A stretch of DNA of 64,000 nt from Streptomyces varsoviensis (GTDB lineage: Bacteria > Actinomycetota > Actinomycetes > Streptomycetales > Streptomycetaceae). The stretch is from positions 62,001 through 126,000 of the forward strand of contig NZ_JOBF01000003.1 in assembly GCF_000718635.1 (NCBI RefSeq), written 5' to 3'. This document shows positions 44,955 to 52,009 of the stretch, piece by piece. A model generated the notes under the pieces. It had not been told where the DNA came from and searched no databases. It was given only the letters and a program-made list of their open reading frames with translations. Every line of letters begins with the position of its first letter. The stretch's first letter is position 1. The position numbers and the translations under genes are program-made.

Positions 44955-45079
44955 CAGCCTGCTCGCCGCACACCGCCGCGCGCCCCACGGGTTTCCGGCC
45001 GGGGGCCCGGGGGCTGCCCCCGGAAAAACACTGCTGGTTGCCGCGAAGGACCCGGCGCAGGCAAGGGGGTTGGGCGTGA
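44925..45079 (+). repeat. Duplicated hmuU-hmuV junction flanking a hairpin element
   Basis: Positions 44925-44954 (end of hmuU with its ribosome binding site and ATGA) are repeated at 45050-45079 with 24 of 30 identities, offset by 125 bp. Both copies keep a purine-rich ribosome binding site and a start codon: AAGGAGG then ATG in the first, AAGGGGG then GTG in the second. The second is the real hmuV start. The first opens a 42-codon frame whose tail (RRTRRRQGGWA) mirrors the hmuU C-terminus. Between them is a GC-rich 95-bp segment with the hairpin CCGGGGG-CTG-CCCCCGG (45007-45023). Confidence 0.78.
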
Positions 45080-45921
45080 TCAAGAGTTTCTTCTCCTCCC
45101 GGATACGGGCGCTCCCCGAGCCCGCGGCCCCCGGCGTCCCCCTTGCCGAAGCCGTCGCCCTGCGGGTTCGGTTGGGGGGACGTACCGTCCTGGCCGAGGT
45201 CGGCCTCGGTGTCGCGGCGGGCGAGGTGCTGGCGCTGGTGGGGCCCAACGGGGCCGGGAAGTCGACGCTGCTCGCCGCGCTCGCCGCCGATCTGCCCGCC
45301 GAGTCCGGCGAGGTCCGCGTCGCCGGGCGCCCCGTCGCCGACTGGTCGGCCCCCGAACTGGCGCTGCGCCGCGCCGTGCTGCCGCAGTCGGCCGCGGTCT
45401 CCTTCCCGTTCGCGGTGGAGGAGGTGGTACGGATGGGGCGCGCGCCCTGGGCCGGTACGCCCGCCGAGGACGCGGACGACGACGCGGTGCGGGAGGCGAT
45501 GGCCGCCGCCGAGGTGGCGGAGTTCGCCGAGCGGCCGTTCTCCGCGCTCTCCGGCGGCGAGCGCGCCCGTGTCGCGCTCGCGCGGGTGCTCGCGCAGCGC
45601 GCCCCCCTGCTGCTGCTCGACGAGCCGACGGCCGCCCTGGACCTGCGCCACCAGGAACTCGTGCTCCGGGTGTGCCGGGAGCGGGCGGCGGCCGGTGACG
45701 CGGTGGTGGTCGTCCTGCACGACCTCGGGCTGGCCGGCGCGTACGCGGACCGGGTGGCCGTGCTGCACGAGGGCCGCATCGCGGCGGACGGGCCGCCGGA
45801 ACGCGTCTTCGACGCCGCGTTGCTGACGCGCGTCTACCGGCAGCCGGTGGAGGTCTTCCCGCACCCGCGGACCGGGGAGCCGCTGGTGATCCCACAGCGA
45901 GAGGCGAGGGCCGGGCGGTAG
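45076..45921 (+). CDS. hmuV: Heme ABC transporter ATP-binding protein
   Basis: This 281-residue ATPase has the Walker A GPNGAGKST, Q-loop LPQSAAVSFPF, signature ALSGGERARVALARVLAQ, Walker B LLLLDEPTAALD and H-loop VVLHDLGLAGAYADR. These match FecE/HmuV proteins. The GTG at 45076 is preferred: AAGGGGG lies 6 bases upstream. A TTG at 45070 is also in frame. An unusual 121-bp spacer with a hairpin separates it from hmuU, so its expression may be partly uncoupled. Confidence 0.93.
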   Translation: MIKSFFSSRIRALPEPAAPGVPLAEAVALRVRLGGRTVLAEVGLGVAAGEVLALVGPNGAGKSTLLAALAADLPAESGEVRVAGRPVADWSAPELALRRAVLPQSAAVSFPFAVEEVVRMGRAPWAGTPAEDADDDAVREAMAAAEVAEFAERPFSALSGGERARVALARVLAQRAPLLLLDEPTAALDLRHQELVLRVCRERAAAGDAVVVVLHDLGLAGAYADRVAVLHEGRIAADGPPERVFDAALLTRVYRQPVEVFPHPRTGEPLVIPQREARAGR

Positions 45922-46062
45922 TACGGGGCCGGGGCGGGGCGGGGGCGGCAGGGGCCCACCGGGGCCGGGGCGAGGGCCCCGTTCCCGGGACCCGCCCCCC
46001 TGGCCCGCACCGCCCCCGGTAGGGTTGCGCCGTCCCAAGCAGCCCGAAGGAGCCGAAGCCCG

Positions 46063-47034
46063 ATGAGACGCCGGTCGCCCCGTCGCCTGTTCGCCGCCCT
46101 CGCGGCCTCGACGCTCCTCACGCTGACGGGGTGTGTGACGGTGCACGGCGAGCGGGAGATCCTGCCCGCGGTGAGCCGGGAGGAGGCCCCCAAGGTCCTG
46201 GAAGGGTTCACGGACGCGTACAACAAGGCGTACCGGAAGCTCGATCCGGCGGCCGTCGACGCGTTCGAGGCCGGGCCGCTGGCGGCGAACAACCGGGCGG
46301 ACCTCACCGCGCAGCACACCCTCTCCCCGGGCGGGAACAGCTCGTATCCGGCGCTGGAGTTCAAGGACGCGCGCTTCACCATCCCCGCTCAGGCCGGGTG
46401 GCCGAAGTTCTTCGTCGCGGACGCCGCCAGCAACCGCGACGCCAACCGCTGGTACCTGGTCTTCACCCGCGACGGGGCGAAGAAGCCGTGGCGCGCGGCC
46501 TATCTGTCGATCCTCAACCAGAGCGACCGGCCGGAGTTCGCGACCGGGAAGGACGGCTGGGCGGAGCCGGTACCGACGGGCGCGGGCTCGGGGCTGGTCG
46601 TCGACCCGGGCGCGATGAGCGACGCGTACACGACATATCTGGGCAGCGGGAAGGGGAAGTTCGCGCCGGGCCAGTCGACATCGCGGACGCGCGAGGCCCG
46701 CGAGAAGCTGCGGCGCACCCCGTCGTTCTGGACGGCGTACATCGACACCCCGGCCGGGCCCCCCGAGTACGCGCCGCTGGCGCTGCGCACCAAGGACGGC
46801 GGCGCGGTGGTCTTCTTCACCGCGCTCCACCGGGAGAAGCGGACGCTGGCCAAGGGCATCAGGCCGGCCATCGGCGACCCGCGCACCAAGGCGCTGCTGA
46901 CCGGCGACTTCAAGCGCGCGGTGACCTTCACCAAGGTCTCGGAGTCGGCGGTGCGGGTGCCGTCGAAGGAGGCGGGCGGCCAGGTGTCCTTCCTCAACCG
47001 GATCGAGGGGCTCACCGCGGTCAAGGGCGACTGA
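46063..47034 (+). CDS. Lipoprotein of unknown function
   Basis: This 323-residue protein has an N-terminal basic stretch and a lipobox with Cys24 (LTLTGC). The mature part has VLEGFTDAYNKAYRKLDPAAVDAFEAGPL, then RWYLVFTRDGAKKPWRAAYLSI and a second, related-looking half. This suggests a tandem NTF2/SnoaL-like or mitofilin-like fold, as in several uncharacterised Streptomyces lipoproteins. GAAGGAG lies about 10 bases before the ATG, and TAGGGT near 46020 is a possible -10. No partner is evident. Confidence 0.78.
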   Translation: MRRRSPRRLFAALAASTLLTLTGCVTVHGEREILPAVSREEAPKVLEGFTDAYNKAYRKLDPAAVDAFEAGPLAANNRADLTAQHTLSPGGNSSYPALEFKDARFTIPAQAGWPKFFVADAASNRDANRWYLVFTRDGAKKPWRAAYLSILNQSDRPEFATGKDGWAEPVPTGAGSGLVVDPGAMSDAYTTYLGSGKGKFAPGQSTSRTREAREKLRRTPSFWTAYIDTPAGPPEYAPLALRTKDGGAVVFFTALHREKRTLAKGIRPAIGDPRTKALLTGDFKRAVTFTKVSESAVRVPSKEAGGQVSFLNRIEGLTAVKGD

Positions 47035-47077
47035 GGCCCGTACGCCCGTGCCTGGCGACTGAGGCCCGTACGCCCGT
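47026..47077. repeat. Two-copy 28-bp direct repeat at a gene end
   Basis: GGCGACTGAGGCCCGTACGC with following bases occurs at 47026-47049 and 47054-47077, identical over 24 bases. It includes the lipoprotein gene stop codon in the first copy, a small duplication. Confidence 0.7.
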
Positions 47078-47140
47078 ACGTGCGGCCCCCGCCCGTACGC
47101 CGGCCGTAAGACGGTCCGGAAGACGGTCCGGAACCCGGCG

Positions 47141-47863
47141 TCAGCGGCCGATCGGCCAGGCGGCGGACTCGTGGTCGTGGTCCGGCCGCTCCCCCGCGAA
47201 CTGCGCGCAGGCGTCCGTCAGCGACTCCAGCAGCGTCAGCGGCTCGGGCAGCGGGCGCTCGGGGCCGAGCAGCCAGACCACCTGTCCGTCACCCGGTACC
47301 CGCGAGGGCGGTACGAGCACGTAGCTGCCGCGGCAGTGCCAGCGCAGTCCGGGGTGCTCGTCCATGGTCTCGGGGTGGCAGTCCAGCTCGCACGGCCACC
47401 ACTCGTCCTCGTCGTCCGGGGTGCCGCGGGTCTTGGTGAAGAACAGCATCCGGTCGGGCGCGCAGGTGGCGACGGGCCCGACCTCGACGCCCGCCGCGCC
47501 GAGCCGCTCCAAGGCCTGGTGCCCCGCTTCGAGGGGCACGTCGAGGACGTCGTGGTTGATGCCGGTGGCGGTGATGAAGTTGGCCTGGGGCTGGGCCCGC
47601 AGCCAGCCGCCGACCTTCTCGGCGTCGGTGGTGGCCAGCGTCTGCCAGGCGAAGGAGACGGGGTGGCGGCCCGGGGTCGGACAGCCGATGCGTTCACAGG
47701 AACAGCCGTAGCCCGAGGGGTGCGCGGCGACGGCCAGTGGGAAGCCCGCCGCGGCGGCGGCCAGGAGCAGATCCTCGCGGACGGCCTGGGCGTCCGCACC
47801 CGTATCGGCGGCCGTGCTCCTTGGTCGGCGCAGCCATTGGGAGAACCTGCTTTTGCGTTCCAT
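47141..47863 (-). CDS. Small bifunctional primase/polymerase-type protein
   Basis: This 240-residue protein resembles the N-terminal prim-pol domain found in many Streptomyces proteins. It has PLAVAAHPSGYGCSCERIGCPTPGRHP, a Cys-rich zinc-knuckle-like insert, followed by W-L-R-A-Q-P-Q-A-N-F-I-T-A-T-G and a later VPPSRVPGDGQVVWL. The usual catalytic acidic pair of AEP primases is not clearly intact (DVP where D-x-D is expected). It may therefore be a non-catalytic DNA-binding paralogue. There is no helicase domain and no nearby replicon gene. The ATG at 47863 has GAGGGG about 6 bases upstream. Confidence 0.75.
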   Translation of the reverse strand: MERKSRFSQWLRRPRSTAADTGADAQAVREDLLLAAAAAGFPLAVAAHPSGYGCSCERIGCPTPGRHPVSFAWQTLATTDAEKVGGWLRAQPQANFITATGINHDVLDVPLEAGHQALERLGAAGVEVGPVATCAPDRMLFFTKTRGTPDDEDEWWPCELDCHPETMDEHPGLRWHCRGSYVLVPPSRVPGDGQVVWLLGPERPLPEPLTLLESLTDACAQFAGERPDHDHESAAWPIGR

Positions 47864-48107
47864 CTATCCCCTCACTTCGACCGCGGGCTGGGATCAATGC
47901 TGCCACCATCCTGCTCCTGGTGTGACCAGTGTCCGTATCCGGGGTGGCCGGGACGGGTCGTACAGGCGTCACGGGCGTACGTCGGCAGGCGGGGGCGTGC
48001 ACCGGTGGCGCGCCGGGGCGCGTACCGGCCGTGTGCGTAGGGATTACGGTCCGTGTCCGGCGGCGCCGCGCTCGCGCGGGGGTGCCGGCGGGGTCGCCGA
48101 GCGGGCT

Positions 48108-48704
48108 TCAGCGGGGGCGCAGGCCGCGCAGCGCGAGGTCGGCGACGGTCTCGGCGTACGCGTGGGTGACCGGGAGGGTGCGGGTCATCCAGCGGTGGAA
48201 GAGGGGGCCGACGAGCAGTTCGAGGGCGATGCGCAGATCGATGCCCTCGGCGATCTGACCGGCTTCCTGGGCGGCCTCGAACCGCCGCACGTACGCCTGG
48301 AGCTGCGGTTCCAGGACCCGCTCGGTGAGCATGGCCGCGAGGTCCTGGTCGCTCTGCGACTCGGCGGCGAGCGCGCGGGTCGGCGCGGCGAGGCGGGGGT
48401 CGTTGAGCTCGTCCACGGTGGCCCGCAGCACGGTCTTGAGGTCGGCTTCGATGTCGCCGGTGTCGGGCAGCTCGACGGCCCGAGGGTCGCCGCCGTCGGG
48501 CACGCACGCCTCGAAGAGCACGGCGGCCTTCGAGGGCCACCAGCGGTAGATCGTCTGCTTGCCGACGCCGGCCCGGGCGGCGATGGCCTCGATGGTCAGC
48601 TTGGCGAAGCCGCTCTCGGCGACGAGTTCGAGGGCGGCGTCGAGGATGGCGCGGCGGGACCGCTCGCTGCGGCGGGTGGAGTCGGGCGCTGTCTTGTTCG
48701 GCAT
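48108..48704 (-). CDS. TetR family transcriptional regulator
   Basis: This 198-residue protein has a TetR DNA-binding domain (about 10-60, TIEAIAARAGVGKQTIYRWW) and a C-terminal domain typical of the TetR_C group with FHRWMTRTLPVTHAYAE. The ATG at 48704 is close behind an AGACG-TTT-CGTCT inverted repeat, probably its operator. No exporter or enzyme gene is adjacent on its strand. The next gene upstream is ddaH on the opposite strand. Its regulon is therefore not evident beyond itself. Confidence 0.85.
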   Translation of the reverse strand: MPNKTAPDSTRRSERSRRAILDAALELVAESGFAKLTIEAIAARAGVGKQTIYRWWPSKAAVLFEACVPDGGDPRAVELPDTGDIEADLKTVLRATVDELNDPRLAAPTRALAAESQSDQDLAAMLTERVLEPQLQAYVRRFEAAQEAGQIAEGIDLRIALELLVGPLFHRWMTRTLPVTHAYAETVADLALRGLRPR

Positions 48705-48733
48705 GCCCGGAAGGATAGCGATTGCCCTAGCCG

Positions 48734-48746
48734 AGACGTTTCGTCT
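48734..48746. promoter_or_regulatory. Operator-like inverted repeat before tetR
   Basis: AGACGTTTCGTCT has perfect 5-bp arms around TTT, 30 bp upstream of the tetR start and overlapping its probable promoter. It may mediate autorepression. Confidence 0.6.
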
Positions 48747-48960
48747 TGGGTGGCGGGGCGCCCGGCCCCGCCCCGCGGGCGGGACGCCCGACCACTCCCG
48801 CGAAGGAGGGCCCGTCCCGCCCTGCCACACCGAGCTTCGGCCACACCCGATACGGGCTGTAAACCACCCGTACGGATCATGCGGTGCGGAGCGGCGGGGT
48901 GGACGATTTGGGCACGTGCGACATCCCGTACGTGTCCGACTCCGCCGTGAGGAGCCTTCC

Positions 48961-49782
48961 TTGCGTATGCCACCGCGTTCCGCCACCGCCCGGCGCTATC
49001 TGATGTGCCCCCCGGAACACTTCCGCGTCACGTACTCCATCAACCCCTGGATGGACCCGGCCAAGCCGGTGGACCTGAAGCTCGCCGTCGCGCAGTGGGA
49101 GGACCTGCGCGACCGCTACCGCTCGTTCGGCCACACCGTCGAGGAGCTGGAGCCCCGCCCCGGCCTGCCCGACATGGTGTTCACCGCGAACGGCGCGACG
49201 GTGGTGGACGGCCGGGTGCTCGGCGCCCGCTTCGCCCACGCCGAGCGGACCGCCGAGGCCGCCGTGCACGCCGAGTGGTTCCGCGCGCACGGCTACCGCG
49301 ACGTCCGGGAGCCCGAGCACATCAACGAGGGCGAGGGCGACTTCGCCGTCACCTCCTCCTGGCTGCTGGCCGGCCGCGGCTTCCGCAGCAGCCCGCTGTC
49401 GCACGCCGAGGTCCAGGAGTACTTCGGCCGCCCGGTGATCGGGCTCGACCTCGTCGATCCCCGCTACTACCACCTCGACACGGCGCTGTGCGTGCTCGAC
49501 GCCGACGGCGACGAGATCATGTACTACCCGGGGGCCTTCTCGCCCGGCAGCCGGGCGGTGCTGGAGCGGCTGTTCCCCGACGCCCTGATCGCGGCCGAGG
49601 CGGACGCCGTGGCGCTGGGGCTCAACGCGGTGAGCGACGGCCTCCACGTGCTGCTGCCGCAGGCGGCGGTGGGGCTGTTCGAGCCGCTGCGCGAGCGGGG
49701 GTACGAGCCGGTCGGGCTGGACCTGAGCGAACTGCTCAAGAGCGGCGGCAGCGTGAAGTGCTGCACGCAGGAGCTGCGCTGA
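48961..49782 (+). CDS. ddaH: Dimethylarginine dimethylaminohydrolase / amidinotransferase-like
   Basis: This 273-residue enzyme of the guanidino-group-modifying superfamily has the DDAH order. MCPPEHFRVTYSINPWMDP is the N-terminal substrate loop, and GLPDMVFTANGATV carries the acidic residue. GEGDFAVTSSWLLAGRGFRS follows, then GLHVLLP with the catalytic His and VKCCTQE with Cys267 or Cys268 as the nucleophile. It converts methylarginines to citrulline and methylamines, or a related guanidine. The TTG at 48961 is preferred over the ATG at 48967: GAGGAG lies 6 bases upstream of the TTG. Confidence 0.88.
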   Translation: MRMPPRSATARRYLMCPPEHFRVTYSINPWMDPAKPVDLKLAVAQWEDLRDRYRSFGHTVEELEPRPGLPDMVFTANGATVVDGRVLGARFAHAERTAEAAVHAEWFRAHGYRDVREPEHINEGEGDFAVTSSWLLAGRGFRSSPLSHAEVQEYFGRPVIGLDLVDPRYYHLDTALCVLDADGDEIMYYPGAFSPGSRAVLERLFPDALIAAEADAVALGLNAVSDGLHVLLPQAAVGLFEPLRERGYEPVGLDLSELLKSGGSVKCCTQELR

Positions 49783-49853
49783 GCGGGGCCGGCCGGGCCC
49801 GGTCGCGCGCTTGCGGGCGGGCCCGGACCGCGCCAGGCCCGCGGCCGGACCCC

Positions 49854-50870
49854 TCAGGTCCGCGGCGGGGGCCAGGCGTCGCCCCAGTCGGCGTCGCGCG
49901 CGGCGCGGTAGAGGGGGCCGTGGCGCTTGGTGACCGTCTCGCGGCGGATCTGCTCCTCGGCCGTGCACAGGTCCAGCAGCACCTGCCCCTTGCGGATCTG
50001 CGGCCGGCGGACGACGCGGGAGGGGGCCGGCGCCACGAGTGTCCGTACGGCGGCGACGTAACTGAACTTCTCGTCCTCGTACGGCAGTGAGCCGCCCTTG
50101 ACCCGGCGGTGCAGGGAGGAGCGGCTGACCCGGGCCGAGAAGTGGCACCAGTCCGTGCCCGGCACGATCGGGCAGCCCGCGCTGTGCGGGCACGGCGCGA
50201 CCACCCGCAGGCCCGCCGCGATCAGCCGGTCGCGGGCGGCGAGGACACGGAGGTAGCCGTCGGGGGTGCCGGGCTCGACGATCACGACGGCCCGCGCGGC
50301 GCGGCCCGCCTCCTCGACCACGGCGTCGCGGGCGGCCTCCGTCAGCTCGCCGAGCACGTACGAGACGGTGACGAGGTCGGCGTCCGGCAGCTTCAGGCCC
50401 GTGCCGATCTCCGCCCGCTGCCACCGCGCGGCCCGCAGGGCGGGGGACGACGGGGACGCCGTGCCGCGGGCGAGTTCGGCGCCGAGCGCGAGCGCCGGTT
50501 CGGCCCAGTCGAGAACGGTCGTGGTGCGCTCGGCGCCGGGCCAGGCGGCGTCCACCGCCCAGCTCGCCGCGCCGGTGCCGCCGCCGACGTCCACGTGGGT
50601 GCGCGGCGACCAGTCGGGGTCCTGTCCCCGGAAGGCGTCGAGCGCGGCGCGTACGGCCTCGAAGGTGGCGGGCATCCGGTACGCGGCGTAGGCGACCACG
50701 TCCGAGCGGTCGCGCAGCACGGGCGCGTCCGTCGGCGTGCGCCCCCGGTAGTTGGCGATCAGCCGGTCGACGGCCTGCGCGGCCTGCTTGGGCGGGAGCC
50801 CGTCGAGCAGCTCGGCGAGCGCCGCGCGCAGCGTCTCGCCGGTCCGGGGGGATTCGGGGGCGTCGTACAT
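49854..50870 (-). CDS. Small ribosomal subunit Rsm22 family protein (methyltransferase fold)
   Basis: This 338-residue protein has the Rsm22 arrangement: a helical N-terminus with LPPKQAAQAVDRLIANYRG, then VDVGGGTGAASWAV as SAM-binding motif I. VTVSYVLGELTEAARDAV and VVIVEPGTPDGYLRVLAARD follow. A zinc-binding segment APCPHSAGCPIVPGTDWCHF has four Cys in the usual pattern. A basic RRPQIRKGQVLLDLC region is near the C-terminus. Family members assist mitochondrial or bacterial ribosome assembly; whether they methylate is uncertain. The gene is monocistronic. Confidence 0.88.
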   Translation of the reverse strand: MYDAPESPRTGETLRAALAELLDGLPPKQAAQAVDRLIANYRGRTPTDAPVLRDRSDVVAYAAYRMPATFEAVRAALDAFRGQDPDWSPRTHVDVGGGTGAASWAVDAAWPGAERTTTVLDWAEPALALGAELARGTASPSSPALRAARWQRAEIGTGLKLPDADLVTVSYVLGELTEAARDAVVEEAGRAARAVVIVEPGTPDGYLRVLAARDRLIAAGLRVVAPCPHSAGCPIVPGTDWCHFSARVSRSSLHRRVKGGSLPYEDEKFSYVAAVRTLVAPAPSRVVRRPQIRKGQVLLDLCTAEEQIRRETVTKRHGPLYRAARDADWGDAWPPPRT

Positions 50871-50966
50871 CCGCCGAATTCTACGGGCCGCGACCGGCCC
50901 GCCCGGTACGGCGGCCCCGGCCGGTGGACGGCGCCGGGCCGGGGCGGCGTGCTACGGCCCCCGCGC

Positions 50967-51332
50967 TCAGCAGGCGTGCATCGGGCCGCCCCACATCAGA
51001 TCCTTCACGGGAATCCAGCCCTTGGTCTCCGTACCGGCGACACGTCCGTATGCCCAGTGGTTGTTGTAGGCGTTGTAGGTGCCACACCAGATCCAGAACT
51101 TGGTGCCCTCGGCGAATTTCTTCACGTTGCCGCAGGCCGCGTAAGGGCCGTCCTTGAGGTAGAAGCTCCCGATGAATGTGCCGGAGACTTTGCCCGGGTT
51201 CTCATGGGTGACCGAGTGGTTGCAGTCGACGGCGCGTTTCACCGCGGGCGCGGCACTCGCGGCGGTGCCGGCGAGAGCCCCGCTCAGGGCGAGGGCCGTC
51301 ATGGCCAGGGCTGTCATCGTCCGTCTGAGCAC
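50967..51332 (-). CDS. Secreted small Cys-containing protein, SH3-like (paralogue 1)
   Basis: This 121-residue protein starts at GTG 51332 with AGGAG 6 bases upstream. A signal peptide (cleaved near ASA-AP) precedes a domain with five Cys, VDCNHSVTH, YAACGNVKKFAEGTKFWIWC and a terminal HAC. The repeating Trp/Tyr pattern YNAYNNHWAYGRVAGTETKGW resembles bacterial SH3 domains of secreted Streptomyces proteins. It is 430 bp from, and clearly related to, the next gene. The role is unknown; a wall-binding or signalling peptide-like protein is possible. Confidence 0.82.
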   Translation of the reverse strand: MLRRTMTALAMTALALSGALAGTAASAAPAVKRAVDCNHSVTHENPGKVSGTFIGSFYLKDGPYAACGNVKKFAEGTKFWIWCGTYNAYNNHWAYGRVAGTETKGWIPVKDLMWGGPMHAC

Positions 51333-51396
51333 AGTCGTCTCCTCTTCTCAGCCCCTGCGCGGGGCGGATGACGGGTCGGTCGTGCGCCGTGCGTGA

Positions 51397-51762
51397 TCAG
51401 CAGGCTGCGCTCTGCCCACTCCACACCAGGCTGTCGGCGTACACCCAGCCCTTGGTCTGTGTGCCTTCGACACGGCCGTAGAACCAGAGGTGCTTGTAGT
51501 TGTTGTAGGTGTAGCACCAGAGCCAGATCTTGGTTCCCGCGGGCAATTGCTTGCCGTTCTCGCAGGCGGCGTACGGGCCGCTCTTGAGGTTGAGGGTGTT
51601 CTTGACGACCCCGGACTGGCTGCCAGGTGATTCATGGGTGACCGTGTGCTTGCAGTCGGCCGCGGGTTTCGCCGCCGGAGCGGCACTCGCGGCCGTGCTG
51701 ACGAGGGCGCCGCTCAGCGCGAGGGCCGTCACGGCCAGGGCTGTCATCGTCCGTCTGAGCAC
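51397..51762 (-). CDS. Secreted small Cys-containing protein, SH3-like (paralogue 2)
   Basis: This 121-residue protein is a tandem paralogue of the gene ending at 50967. The DNA from the ribosome binding site through the signal peptide is nearly identical (GTG CTC AGA CGG ACG ATG ACA). The mature part has diverged: DCKHTVTH, YAACENGKQLPAGTKIWLWC, WFYGRVEGTQTKGWVY, ending SAAC. GTG at 51762 is the matching start; the longer open frame upstream is not conserved. The two genes probably form one transcript or use duplicated promoters. Confidence 0.82.
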   Translation of the reverse strand: MLRRTMTALAVTALALSGALVSTAASAAPAAKPAADCKHTVTHESPGSQSGVVKNTLNLKSGPYAACENGKQLPAGTKIWLWCYTYNNYKHLWFYGRVEGTQTKGWVYADSLVWSGQSAAC

Positions 51763-52009
51763 AGTCGTCTCCTCTCCGCCGCCTCTCGGCCAGGGGCGGA
51801 CACTGCGCAAAAGATTCTGATTGTGTACGCCAAGTGTCAAGGGTGTGAACGAAGTTGGCCAAGTCGCGCGCTGCGGCGGAGAGCGACGGCCGGTGAGCGG
51901 CGGCGCGGATTCCGTATCGGCGGAGTTCGGCAGGGGCCGGACCCGTGCCGGTCGGCTGTTTTAGAGTTCCCAGGTCAGCCCCTAGGCACCTGAGAAGGAA
52001 TAGCGAATC

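Noticed and set aside
44951..45079. A 42-codon ORF between hmuU and hmuV as a real small gene
   Set aside because: Its start and end derive from the duplicated hmuU/hmuV junction and the middle is a GC-rich hairpin element; a duplication is the simpler explanation.
47141..47863. Integrated plasmid or replication origin around the prim-pol-like gene
   Set aside because: No integrase, helicase, att-like repeat or tRNA is near, and the flanks are ordinary chromosomal genes.
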